Positions 7,275 to 14,725 of a DNA stretch of 19,432 nucleotides are shown one piece after another (position 1 is the first letter of the stretch; each line of letters begins with the position of its first letter). Made by a program: the position numbers and the translations under genes. The stretch is from assembly GCF_000159955.1 (NCBI RefSeq), contig NZ_GG695979.1, positions 11,955 through 31,386 of the forward strand, read 5' to 3'. The stretch is from Paenibacillus sp. oral taxon 786 str. D14 (GTDB taxonomy: Bacteria > Bacillota > Bacilli > Paenibacillales > Paenibacillaceae). The notes under the pieces were generated by a model. That model worked only from the letters and a program-made list of their open reading frames with translations, searched no databases and was not told the origin of the DNA.

Positions 7275-7513
7275 TGCTGGTTCTCAGAAGAAAAGTCGGA
7301 GAAACGGTTATGATCGGGGATGAAATTCAAATCCAAATTTTAGGCATCGAAGGGGATCAAATCAAAATAGGCTTTTTAGCCCCTAAAGAGGTATCGATCC
7401 TAAGGAAGGAACTATACCAGGGGATCGTCGCTGAAAATTTGGCAGCGAAGGAGCAAACCAGTCACCTGCAGCAAGAGCAAATCCTGAACCTGCTGAAAAA
7501 TTTTAAAATGTGA
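7274..7513 (+). CDS. csrA: CsrA, translational repressor of flagellin
   Basis: CsrA is a small dimeric RNA-binding protein that recognises GGA in hairpin loops and, in Bacillales, blocks the hag Shine-Dalgarno. The sequence is textbook: MLVLRRKVGETVMIGD at the N-terminus, IKIGFLAPKEVSILRKELY in the middle including the RNA-binding Arg, then a basic/helical tail. It has 79 residues, a few more than the usual 61-74, with a C-terminal extension rich in Gln and Leu. Residue 5 is Arg where most CsrA proteins have Thr. AAGGAGGGGAAG lies just before ATG 7274, inside fliW. The likely target is the hag leader at 10183-10227 in this same window. Confidence 0.97.
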   Translation: MLVLRRKVGETVMIGDEIQIQILGIEGDQIKIGFLAPKEVSILRKELYQGIVAENLAAKEQTSHLQQEQILNLLKNFKM

Positions 7514-7535
7514 ATTTTGAAAGTAGGTGGGCTCT

Positions 7536-7898
7536 ATGAATATCAACCGAACGGAGTTTAATTTACAAGACACCAAGAGATTTAGCGAGATGGGAATCGC
7601 CAAGGCATCACCTTCTTTGGCCCAAAATAGTGCTAACATTCAAGATCAACGGGCAAAGTCGATTTCGGAAGAACAACAAGAAAAAATGATGGAACAAGTC
7701 AAAAAGCTTAACGAGTCTATTGCTTCTTCTGGCAAAGAACTTAAGTTTAAGTACAATGAAGAGGCGGAACAGCTGTATGTTGAGGTGCTTGATGCCAAAA
7801 CGAAAGAGGTTGTCACCAGCCTGCCTCCGGAATTTCTAATCGACTTGTCGATTAAGATGAAAGAAATGATCGGCATGTTTATGGACGAGAAAATATAG
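7536..7898 (+). CDS. flaG: FlaG family flagellar protein (YvyC)
   Basis: FlaG-family proteins affect filament length and lie next to fliD in many Firmicutes. The precise role is unclear. The protein is 120 residues with a polar, probably disordered N-terminal half and the conserved C-terminal half ELKFKYNEEAEQLYVEVLDA followed by TKEVVTSLPPEFLIDL and a final amphipathic helix. I prefer ATG 7536 over the in-frame GTG at 7527, because the latter overlaps the AGTAGGTGG ribosome site that serves 7536. It sits 22 bases after csrA and 23 bases before fliD. Confidence 0.88.
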   Translation: MNINRTEFNLQDTKRFSEMGIAKASPSLAQNSANIQDQRAKSISEEQQEKMMEQVKKLNESIASSGKELKFKYNEEAEQLYVEVLDAKTKEVVTSLPPEFLIDLSIKMKEMIGMFMDEKI

Positions 7899-7921
7899 GT
7901 TAGCGGGAAGGAGAGCTTATC

Positions 7922-9322
7922 ATGGGAGTAAGTTTAACGGGTTTGGCTTCCGGTTTGGATACATCTACGCTGATTACTCAGTTGATGAATCTGGAGAAAG
8001 TTCCTTACACCAATTTGGAGTCTAAGAAAACTGCGATATCCAACAATAAAACGATTTTTAACAACATTAATTTAAAGCTCAAAACGTTGCGGGATGCAGC
8101 CACAGCGCTCTCCGACCTTGGTGCATTTAATGTCAGCAGCGCGACGAGCTCTGATTCAACCAAGTTGACGGCTACCGGCGGCGAAAACGCCATTAACGGG
8201 AGTTATTCCGTGAAGGTTATCCAACTGGCGAAGCAACAGGTGAATGCAACCGCCGGGATGCAGGTTACCGATGCCAATGGAGAAGATATTGAATTTACTT
8301 CGGCCGCTTTGGCGGAGGCCAAGTCGATCAAGATTGGCGGCCAATCGATTACGTTAAATGATGACGACTTCACTGGGAAGACATACAGCGAAGCGCTGTC
8401 CCTCATTGCTAGTCAAATTAATAAGCAATTCGGGGATGTTCAAGCTTCGGTTGTTCAAAGATCAGAAGGAGTCAAGAGCCTGGTGATTTCCGCTAAAGAA
8501 ACCGGTAAAACGGTCGATATCAGCGGTACTGGAAGCTTTAAAATGTGGGAGAAAGTTGCTGCCCAACCGGCCATTTTGGAAGTCAATAACCTAAGTGTAA
8601 CGAGTACGAGTAATACAGTAGCCAACGCCATTCCCGGTGTAACCTTGCAATTACTGGCAGAGAACAGCACCGTAAATGTCGAAGTGAAGCAAGACACGGA
8701 TAAGTTGGCATCGAAGGTTGACGATTTTGTTAAAGCGTACAACGATGTAGTCAAATTGATTCGCGAAAATACGAAGAAAATTGAAAATACGAAAGGCTCG
8801 GATGGCTCCTATACCAATTTCAAAACGAATTTGCAAGGAGATTCGACCCTTCGAGATCTTCAAAGTGAATTGTATGATATCGTGAACAGTGTAGTAGGGA
8901 GCAGCGACAATTTAAAGCTATTAAGCGATATTGGCTTGGAAATCGATAAAGGGGTCACTTCCGCCTCCTTAATGACTGGCGAACTTAGCTTTGATAAGGA
9001 TAAATTCAAGAAAAAGCTAGCTGAAAACCCTGAAGCTGTCGCCGAGTTGTTTCAAGGTGAGAATGGATTGGGGACTCTAGCCAAGGATCGTCTGTATGGT
9101 TGGACGAGTACGAATGGCCTTATTGCGATGCGAATCCAGGGATTGCAGAGCGATATCGATTTTATTACCGATCAGATGGAAAGCATGAATGAGAGACTCA
9201 AGCTTAAAGAGGAAGCTCTGAATAAGCAATTCTCGCAGCTTGAGGTAGCTCTGTCCAATTTACAAAACCAGCAAAGCTGGTTAGCGGGGCAACTAAATTC
9301 GCTCATGTCTTCTTCATATTAA
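7922..9322 (+). CDS. fliD: FliD, filament cap protein (HAP2)
   Basis: FliD forms the cap at the filament tip and folds incoming flagellin. N-terminal FliD domain: GLASGLDTSTLITQLMNLEK (residues 6-25), followed by helical TIFNNINLKLKTLRDAATAL. The C-terminal FliD domain has LLSDIGLEIDKGVTSASLMT, ENPEAVAELFQGENGLGTLA and ends in a long coiled-coil helix (DFITDQMESMNERLKLKEEA then QFSQLEVALSNLQNQQSWLA) typical of the family. It has 466 residues, slightly below B. subtilis FliD. GGGAAGGAGAG precedes ATG 7922. Followed by its export chaperone FliT two genes downstream. Confidence 0.96.
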   Translation: MGVSLTGLASGLDTSTLITQLMNLEKVPYTNLESKKTAISNNKTIFNNINLKLKTLRDAATALSDLGAFNVSSATSSDSTKLTATGGENAINGSYSVKVIQLAKQQVNATAGMQVTDANGEDIEFTSAALAEAKSIKIGGQSITLNDDDFTGKTYSEALSLIASQINKQFGDVQASVVQRSEGVKSLVISAKETGKTVDISGTGSFKMWEKVAAQPAILEVNNLSVTSTSNTVANAIPGVTLQLLAENSTVNVEVKQDTDKLASKVDDFVKAYNDVVKLIRENTKKIENTKGSDGSYTNFKTNLQGDSTLRDLQSELYDIVNSVVGSSDNLKLLSDIGLEIDKGVTSASLMTGELSFDKDKFKKKLAENPEAVAELFQGENGLGTLAKDRLYGWTSTNGLIAMRIQGLQSDIDFITDQMESMNERLKLKEEALNKQFSQLEVALSNLQNQQSWLAGQLNSLMSSSY

Positions 9323-9347
9323 GCTTCCTATAGGAGATGAATGCTTT

Positions 9348-9737
9348 ATGGCTTCTCAAAATATTTCCGCCTATCAGAGTTATCAGAAAAACAAATATGA
9401 GACAGCCTCCCCGCACCGTCTGATTCTCATGCTCTACAATGGGGCCGTGCAATATGCAATGCGTGCTCAGAGGGCGATTCAAAGTGGCGACGTTAAAGAG
9501 ACTAACCAATATATTCAGAAAACCCAAGCCATTCTATACGAGTTAATCAGCTCTCTGAACGAGAAAGAAGGAGGAGAACTGGCTCGTAACTTAAAAAATC
9601 TCTATTTATATATTATCGATCGCCTGATTCAAGCGAATATCAAAAAAAATCCGGATTACATCGAAGAAATCATTGGACATTTAAACGAGTTGAAGTCGGC
9701 ATGGGAGCAAATCGGTAAGGAGGTCAGCCTTGGGTAG
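9348..9737 (+). CDS. fliS: FliS, flagellin export chaperone
   Basis: FliS binds the C-terminus of flagellin and prevents its polymerisation before secretion. It also contributes to the Hag-FliW-CsrA balance. The sequence shows the family hallmark YQKNKYETASPHRLILMLYN (residues 12-31), then GAVQYAMRAQRAI, and helices with KTQAILYELISSLNEKEGGE and NLKNLYLYIIDRLIQANIKK. Length is 129 residues, as usual. Its stop (9735-9737) overlaps the start of the next gene at 9730 by eight bases. Confidence 0.97.
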   Translation: MASQNISAYQSYQKNKYETASPHRLILMLYNGAVQYAMRAQRAIQSGDVKETNQYIQKTQAILYELISSLNEKEGGELARNLKNLYLYIIDRLIQANIKKNPDYIEEIIGHLNELKSAWEQIGKEVSLG

Positions 9738-10134
9738 GAACGGAGTTTCAGATCAGGCGGGAAGACGGGAATTGTACGAGGAACTGCTTGCTTGCACCAA
9801 TGCGCAGTGCGATTTGCTGTCATCGGGCGATTCATGGGAGCATATCGCTGACTCTTTTTTGCAATTGTCCGCCCGGTGGGATGAAATTCGTGCTCAAATT
9901 GATCGCTTGAAACAACCGGAGCCCGAGGAGTTAAAGGATTCGGACGGCTACCTTCAAGATTTGATTAGGAGAATCGCTGCTGGCTTAAGAGAGGTTGATC
10001 ACAAGCTGCAGCACAGCGTTGGTGAAGCGGGAACTGGCTTGAAGACGGTCAAGGATCAGAAGAAGCTGATGAATGCGTACTACGGCATGGACCGCAGGGG
10101 GAATCATGCCCTCTATTTCGATGAGAAAAAATAA
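9730..10134 (+). CDS. fliT: FliT-like flagellar chaperone, TTG start
   Basis: Small helical protein of 134 residues directly behind fliS, the standard place of FliT, which chaperones the cap protein FliD. Sequence support is moderate: a mostly helical Glu/Leu/Arg-rich chain and a C-terminal KKLMNAYYGM...ALYFDEKK motif, the type seen in Firmicute FliT/FlgN-like chaperones. The start is TTG 9730. AAGGAGG at 9717-9723 is ideally spaced from it, and no ATG is available nearby, so I am confident in the unusual start. It may be co-translated with fliS. The run after the stop (AAAAAATAATTTTTTT) has no GC stem and is not a good terminator. Confidence 0.8.
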   Translation: MGRNGVSDQAGRRELYEELLACTNAQCDLLSSGDSWEHIADSFLQLSARWDEIRAQIDRLKQPEPEELKDSDGYLQDLIRRIAAGLREVDHKLQHSVGEAGTGLKTVKDQKKLMNAYYGMDRRGNHALYFDEKK

Positions 10135-10146
10135 TTTTTTTAGGTA

Positions 10147-10174
10147 TAAAGTTGTATTTCTTACCTGCCGATAT
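10147..10174 (+). promoter_or_regulatory. Sigma-D promoter of hag
   Basis: TAAA (10147-10150), a 16-base spacer and a perfect GCCGATAT (10167-10174). Transcription should start near 10181, giving a leader of about 50 bases before the hag ATG at 10232. This makes hag separately transcribed from the fliD-fliS-fliT genes. Confidence 0.92.
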
Positions 10175-10182
10175 AATGATTA

Positions 10183-10200
10183 GGCCACAAGGATGTAGCC
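10183..10200 (+). promoter_or_regulatory. Predicted CsrA site 1 in the hag leader (hairpin)
   Basis: The leader RNA can fold GGC-C-ACA-AGGA-TGT-A-GCC: three plus three base pairs around a C-A mismatch, with AGGA as the 4-base loop. The core ACAAGGATGT matches the CsrA consensus ACARGGAUGU completely. A GGA in a hairpin loop is the known recognition form. It lies at the very 5' end of the predicted transcript, as the upstream site does in B. subtilis hag. Confidence 0.8.
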
Positions 10201-10210
10201 AATACAAACC

Positions 10211-10227
10211 AATCATGGAGGATGATT
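10211..10227 (+). promoter_or_regulatory. Predicted CsrA site 2: hag Shine-Dalgarno in a hairpin loop
   Basis: AATCAT-GGAGG-ATGATT forms a perfect 6-bp hairpin with the entire Shine-Dalgarno GGAGG as its 5-base loop, four bases before the hag ATG. CsrA bound here would occlude ribosome entry. Together with site 1 about 25 bases upstream, this is the paired-site layout needed for dimer bridging. Confidence 0.8.
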
Positions 10228-10231
10228 TAAG

Positions 10232-11047
10232 ATGGGAATGTTTATTAACACCAACGTTGGCGCGTTGAACGCTAACCGCAACCTGAACTTCAACAACACG
10301 CAAATGGGCAAGACAATGGAAAAATTGTCTTCCGGTTACCGGATCAACCGTGCTGCGGACGATGCTGCTGGCTTGGCAATCTCCGAGAAAATGCGTTTCC
10401 AAATCAACGGTTTGACGCAAGCGCAACGCAACGCTCAAGACGGTATCTCCTTGATCCAAACGGCTGAGGGTGCTTTGACTGAAGTACACTCCATGCTGCA
10501 ACGGATCAACACGCTGGCTAACCAAGCAGCAAACGGAACTTATGATGCTACGGACCGTGCGAAGATCCAATTGGAAGTTGACGAACTGATTGGTGAAATC
10601 AGTAACATCGCTGCTACAGTTAACTTCAATGGTATTAGCCTGTTGAAGAGTGGCGGCAGCGTAACTTTCCAAATTGGTTCCGATGCTAATACGGAAATTT
10701 CCGTAAGCTTGTCTGGTATGAAACCTAGCGACTTGGGTATTGGTAACTTGAGCGTTGGGACAGCCTCTGCGGCAAATGCGACAATTGCTGCAATTAAGAG
10801 TGCGATCAGCCAAGTGTCCACGCAACGTGCAACGTTTGGTGCCGTGCAAAACCGTCTGGAACATACGGTTAACAACCTGGGCGTTATGGTTGAGAACCTG
10901 TCTGCTTCCGAATCTCGGATTCGCGACGCTGATATGGCTACAGAAATGACGGCGTTCACGAAGAACCAAATTCTTGTACAAGCTGGTACTGCAATGCTGG
11001 CTCAAGCCAACTCTGCACCTCAAGCAGTATTGCGTCTGTTGGGCTAA
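10232..11047 (+). CDS. hag: Flagellin (Hag), filament subunit
   Basis: Major filament protein, exported by the flagellar type III system. The N-terminal D0/D1 region (MFINTNVGALNANRNLNFNN, GKTMEKLSSGYRINRAADDA, GLAISEKMRFQINGLTQAQR) and the C-terminal D1/D0 region (ENLSASESRIRDADMATEM, then QILVQAGTAMLAQANSAPQA and VLRLLG) are complete. At 271 residues it is a compact flagellin, with a short Ser/Thr/Ala-rich variable segment (about 138-195) that offers candidate O-glycosylation sites. This fits the Maf-type gene downstream. Codon use looks biased toward a few preferred codons, as expected for a highly expressed gene. It has its own sigma-D promoter, CsrA-type leader and terminator. An in-frame ATG at 10238 is a second possible start. 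Confidence 0.98.
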   Translation: MGMFINTNVGALNANRNLNFNNTQMGKTMEKLSSGYRINRAADDAAGLAISEKMRFQINGLTQAQRNAQDGISLIQTAEGALTEVHSMLQRINTLANQAANGTYDATDRAKIQLEVDELIGEISNIAATVNFNGISLLKSGGSVTFQIGSDANTEISVSLSGMKPSDLGIGNLSVGTASAANATIAAIKSAISQVSTQRATFGAVQNRLEHTVNNLGVMVENLSASESRIRDADMATEMTAFTKNQILVQAGTAMLAQANSAPQAVLRLLG

Positions 11048-11063
11048 TTATCAGAAGAATCAT

Positions 11064-11100
11064 AAAAGGCTCCCATTATTTGGGGGCCTTTTGCCTTTTA
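11064..11100 (+). terminator. Intrinsic terminator after hag
   Basis: AAAAGGCTCCCA (11064-11075) pairs over 12 bp with TGGGGGCCTTTT (11081-11092), with one G-T wobble and a 5-base loop. Ts at the end of the right arm and a further GCCTTTTATT follow. It is strong and ends the hag transcript, so the downstream genes probably need their own promoter. Confidence 0.88.
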
Positions 11101-11107
11101 TTCTCTA

Positions 11108-11135
11108 TACATTCCCTCCGGCTTTTATCCGATAT
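11108..11135 (+). promoter_or_regulatory. Possible sigma-D promoter for the Maf gene group
   Basis: TACA (11108-11111), 16 bases, then TCCGATAT (11128-11135) differs from the sigma-D consensus at one position in each box. It lies between the hag terminator and the next gene. If active, flagellin modification would be timed with flagellin synthesis. The overlapping TATACT/TATATT could alternatively serve sigma-A. Confidence 0.45.
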
Positions 11136-11172
11136 ACTAGGTATATTAGATTACAGGTGAGGACGTGGCAAA

Positions 11173-11769
11173 ATGAAAGTGGCCGTAGACGGGCAACAGG
11201 TAGATTGGATCGAGAATAACCTTGATGAGATTGAACAATGGTGGAAAAGCTCCACTAGTCGAATCTATCAGGATCAGAGACTGATTCACTTTGTTGAAGT
11301 GAACGGAAAGGCGATTTATGAGGCCTATGAATTATATATCGTACAGAATATTCAAGAAGTCAAAGAGGTGAATATCCATACGCTTTCGGCGATGGAGAGC
11401 ATTCAAGACACGGAACAAGCTCTTGACGAATATTTGGAGAGATTTGTGCCGGGGGCATTAGACGTAGCTGATCAATTGTATGGTGGACTGACACTCGAAA
11501 ACCAGCCACTTTTTGGACAATTGCTGGAGGGATTTCAGTGGATTGTGAAGTCTATGCAATTTGACCGTGAATTGTATGCCATGGCTGAGTATCATGCGAG
11601 TCCGGATTTCCTAACGTCTACGTTGAGTACATTAGAGAAGCTTCTGCAAGAAATCATGGAAGCCGTTGAAAACAATGACTTTACTGGCGTAAGTGATTTA
11701 CTGCAATATGAAGTGGTGCCTGCACTGCAACAATTCCAAAACCGCAATAAAATGAGTGGATTATCGTGA
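11173..11769 (+). CDS. Unrecognised 198-residue protein between flagellin and Maf
   Basis: I do not recognise a characterised family. The protein is acidic, has no cysteine, signal peptide or membrane segment, and appears to have two parts. An N-terminal region (1-75) alternates short beta-like strands, including LIHFVEVNGKAIYEAYELYI. The region from about 75 to the end is a helical domain with amphipathic Leu/Glu repeats (for example TLSTLEKLLQEIMEAVENND). ATG 11173 follows GGTGAGGA. Its stop overlaps the Maf start (GTGA, 11766-11769), so translation is probably coupled. By context it may assist flagellin modification or export, for instance as a chaperone or partner of Maf or FliS. That is inference only. 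Confidence 0.75.
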   Translation: MKVAVDGQQVDWIENNLDEIEQWWKSSTSRIYQDQRLIHFVEVNGKAIYEAYELYIVQNIQEVKEVNIHTLSAMESIQDTEQALDEYLERFVPGALDVADQLYGGLTLENQPLFGQLLEGFQWIVKSMQFDRELYAMAEYHASPDFLTSTLSTLEKLLQEIMEAVENNDFTGVSDLLQYEVVPALQQFQNRNKMSGLS

Positions 11770-13652
11770 ATATGTTTGAACAGAATCTGATCTATCTTAA
11801 GGAAATGTACCCCAATCTGTTGAATGCCGTTTTAAACGACGCAATGGATGCCTCATATGAAGTAGTCCCAACTGCAAACGGGATGCCCAATTTGAAAGTA
11901 CAAAGGGGCGAGACAGTAAATTACTTACACAGTAAATATGATCCGGAGATCGAAGCTGAGAAGTGGATAACGAATTTGTCAAACAACGGCACCCTTACGG
12001 ATCAGGTTCTTCTGTTTGGGATCGGCATGGGATATTTTCTTGAGGCGCTGCTTGGAAGTCAGGAGGTCAAGCGGATTACCGTTCTTGAACCGGATGTCCA
12101 AGCATTTAATGCATTGCTTCGTCATCGAAATCTCCAAACTTTACTCTCTGATGACAAAATCAAATTGATGGCAGTAGGTGACCATGAACTGATCCTGGCG
12201 GAACTCGCAGAGACGATCACCAAAACGATGTCAGGGGAACTTTCTATCGTTGCTCCACCTGTTTACCAGCGGCTGCACCCAGATAAGTTAAAGTCGTTAA
12301 GAGAAAAAGTCCAGGAATCTGTCATTAATGATTTATCGAATAACCAAACTTTTGAGAAGTTCCAGAAAACCTGGCTTGAGAATATACTCCGTAATATTCC
12401 GTTTACTGTAAAGTACCCATCAGTATTATCGCTCAAAAATGTCCTGAAAGGCGGAAATGTCGTTATCGTTGGTTCGGGACCTTCGCTTGAAATCGACGTG
12501 CATTATCTGAAGGATTTAAAGAAGAAGTGTTTTATTATTGCAGCAGGATCCAGTATTCAAGCGCTTCAGCATTTTGAAATTGATCCGGATCTGGTCGTAA
12601 CGATGGACGGCGGTCGTGCGAACTCATTGGTTTTTCGCAGGGTAGATAGTACGAGATCTCCGCTTGTGTTTATTACACAGACTTATTTTGAAGTGCTTGA
12701 TTCTTATCACAACGATTTGGCTTTTGCCACCTTTGTAGAAGACCCGGTAAGCGAGTATCTTTACAGGGATCAAGGGGTGCCGAGATTTCGAGCGACAGCT
12801 TCGGTAACGGGAACAGCTTTACAATTGGCCAATTATTTGGGTGCTAAACAGATTATCATGATTGGTCAAGATCTGTCTTATCCCGAAGGAAAGTTTTATA
12901 GCGCAGGGGTAAATCACCTGTCTGAGGCGACGAAAAGTAACGCTCTGAAAGTGGCCAATGACTGGGTTGACAACGTGCATGGTGGGAAAAATCGCAGTAC
13001 CCCAGTGATGACCCTCACAAGGAAAAATATCGAGATGAACATCAAAGCGCTGGAACTGAAAGGGATTAGGGTCATTAACTCTTCACGTGGTGGGGCGGTA
13101 ATCGAAGGAACTGACTGGATCCCGATGGATGTTATATCCAAGGAAATGATGGGATTACCAGACATGGATCTGGATATTCGTCAGCTGATGCAAGCCAGAA
13201 CGGAATCGGAACAATGGGAACTTCTACAATCTATGATGGATAAGCTTAGACGAATCTTGCAGGAAGCTGAGAAATTAGAAAAACTGCTTCGAGATCTTCG
13301 CAAAGAGGTTCAAAAACTGGAAAGAGAGCGAAACTATCGAAATCTTAATTCCGTCAGTCGGGGGCTAGTTAGAGTAAATGAGCGTTGGCAAGTCATTACT
13401 GCCAATGAGAGTTTCTTATTTTATTCATTCGGCACGTCTCATTTTGTAAATAGCTATATGAAGCATGTTCCAGCGATTGTCGAGGCCCAAAATCCCTTGG
13501 CGAAAGCAGAACTGATTGTCGCCCATTTAGGCGAACTGGTGGATCAACTTCTAGCCTTTGGACCTGAACTGAAAAGCTTGCTAAGCGACTCTATTGAACG
13601 ATTGGAGACGCTGGCTGGAGACTTGAACGGCATTACTGGGAGGATCGAATGA
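11766..13652 (+). CDS. Maf/DUF115 family flagellin glycosyltransferase
   Basis: Motility accessory factor proteins (6-hydroxymethylpterin pyrophosphokinase MptE-like domain, DUF115) transfer nonulosonic acids such as pseudaminic, legionaminic or sialic acid onto Ser/Thr of flagellin in the cytoplasm. Seen here: an N-terminal Rossmann-like region with LFGIGMGYFLEALLG and VTVLEPDVQAF-like motifs, then the DUF115 core with VVIVGSGPSLEIDV (GSGPSL from residue 236), VVTMDGGRANSLVF, and IIMIGQDLSYPEG, and a C-terminal helical/coiled-coil tail from about 465. Length is 628 residues, usual for the family. GTG 11766 overlaps the upstream stop. An in-frame ATG at 11772 is the alternative start. The stop overlaps the next start (ATGA, 13649-13652). 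Directly downstream of hag, as expected for a modifier of it. Confidence 0.88.
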   Translation: MNMFEQNLIYLKEMYPNLLNAVLNDAMDASYEVVPTANGMPNLKVQRGETVNYLHSKYDPEIEAEKWITNLSNNGTLTDQVLLFGIGMGYFLEALLGSQEVKRITVLEPDVQAFNALLRHRNLQTLLSDDKIKLMAVGDHELILAELAETITKTMSGELSIVAPPVYQRLHPDKLKSLREKVQESVINDLSNNQTFEKFQKTWLENILRNIPFTVKYPSVLSLKNVLKGGNVVIVGSGPSLEIDVHYLKDLKKKCFIIAAGSSIQALQHFEIDPDLVVTMDGGRANSLVFRRVDSTRSPLVFITQTYFEVLDSYHNDLAFATFVEDPVSEYLYRDQGVPRFRATASVTGTALQLANYLGAKQIIMIGQDLSYPEGKFYSAGVNHLSEATKSNALKVANDWVDNVHGGKNRSTPVMTLTRKNIEMNIKALELKGIRVINSSRGGAVIEGTDWIPMDVISKEMMGLPDMDLDIRQLMQARTESEQWELLQSMMDKLRRILQEAEKLEKLLRDLRKEVQKLERERNYRNLNSVSRGLVRVNERWQVITANESFLFYSFGTSHFVNSYMKHVPAIVEAQNPLAKAELIVAHLGELVDQLLAFGPELKSLLSDSIERLETLAGDLNGITGRIE

Positions 13653-14653
13653 ATAAGATGTATGAAGGAAAGAAGATACTTATTACCGGCGGCACAGGAA
13701 CGATCGGATCGCATCTAACAAGAAGATTACTGGAAGAAAAGCCGGCGGTTATTCGTATTTTTAGCCGCGACGAATACAAGCAGTTTGAGATGGGACAGGA
13801 GTTACAAGAATATGCGGGGCAACTGCGTTTCTTAATCGGAGATGTACGCGATCAACAACGGTTAAGCCGAGCGATGGAAGGAATCGACTATGTATTTCAC
13901 TGTGCGGCGATGAAGCATGTCCCTGCTTGTGAATATAACCCGTTCGAAGCCGTTCAAACCAATGTGATCGGCACACAAAATGTGATCCAAGCGGCTTTAG
14001 ATAATAAAGTGAAGAAAGTGCTTTTTACAAGTACGGACAAAGCCATCTCGCCGACCAATGCATATGGAGCTACCAAACTGACTGCAGAACGCCTCATTTC
14101 GGCTGCGGAGTATCATAAAGGAGCCAAATCAACGGTTTTTTCCTCAGTTCGTTTTGGGAATGTGATGGGTTCCAGAGGATCAGTGATTCCTCTATTTAAG
14201 AAGCAAATTCTCGAACAACGTAAAATTACACTTACGGACCCTGATATGCTGAGATATATGATGACTCCGAGTCAAGCGATTGAATTAATCCTAGAAGCTA
14301 ATAGCCTAGCTAAAGGCGGGGAGGTCTTTGTACTGAAGATGCCCATTATAAAGCTCGGTGATCTAGCAGATGTCGTAGTTGATATAGCAACACAGAATTT
14401 TAATCTAACTGAACAAGTAAAGGTAGAAATTGTTGGGGCTAGGGATGGTGAGAAGATGGTGGAAGAGCTAATGACGAAGGAAGAGATGGAAGTATCCATT
14501 GAGTCTGAAAAGATGTATATCATCCCTGGTCATCATTCTAGATTTCATAACAAAGACAAAGAAAAATCGACTCATTTAATTTTTCCTGATCAAGGTCAAT
14601 GTATTAGTAAAGACCTGATAAAAGCTTGGTTGATTCAAGAAGCGTTAATCTAG
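13649..14653 (+). CDS. PseB/CapD-like NAD(P)-dependent nucleotide-sugar 4,6-dehydratase
   Basis: Short-type extended SDR enzyme (Polysacc_synt_2/CapD family), most like UDP-GlcNAc 4,6-dehydratases such as PseB that start pseudaminic acid-type pathways. The cofactor loop is GGTGTIGS (residues 14-21). GDVRD (about 65) and VFHCAAMKHVPACE follow. The catalytic group is D130, K131 and Y139 (STDKAISPTNAYGATK), the arrangement of PseB. SVRFGNVMGSRGSVIPLF and a LRYMMT segment fit the same family. Length is 334 residues, as expected. Whether it acts as an inverting (PseB) or retaining dehydratase cannot be read from sequence alone. It overlaps Maf by four bases, so a sugar-making enzyme is coupled to the transferase. 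The rest of a pse/leg pathway is not in the window. Confidence 0.82.
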   Translation: MNKMYEGKKILITGGTGTIGSHLTRRLLEEKPAVIRIFSRDEYKQFEMGQELQEYAGQLRFLIGDVRDQQRLSRAMEGIDYVFHCAAMKHVPACEYNPFEAVQTNVIGTQNVIQAALDNKVKKVLFTSTDKAISPTNAYGATKLTAERLISAAEYHKGAKSTVFSSVRFGNVMGSRGSVIPLFKKQILEQRKITLTDPDMLRYMMTPSQAIELILEANSLAKGGEVFVLKMPIIKLGDLADVVVDIATQNFNLTEQVKVEIVGARDGEKMVEELMTKEEMEVSIESEKMYIIPGHHSRFHNKDKEKSTHLIFPDQGQCISKDLIKAWLIQEALI

Positions 14654-14725
14654 TCATCATATAAAAAGATACCCTGAGATCGAAGTTCTGAAAACTCTTG
14701 TACTAATTTGTGGAGGTATTTGAAA

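Noticed and set aside
7527..7529. GTG start for flaG
   Set aside because: It lies within the ribosome site of the better ATG at 7536.
10129..10141. A-run/T-run after fliT as an intrinsic terminator
   Set aside because: The palindromic AAAAAATAATTTTTT has no G-C pairs and would not form a stable terminator.
10049..11023. 324-codon open frame on the minus strand opposite hag
   Set aside because: It is a shadow of the strongly biased hag codons: no ribosome site, no recognisable motif, and it spans the hag promoter and start.
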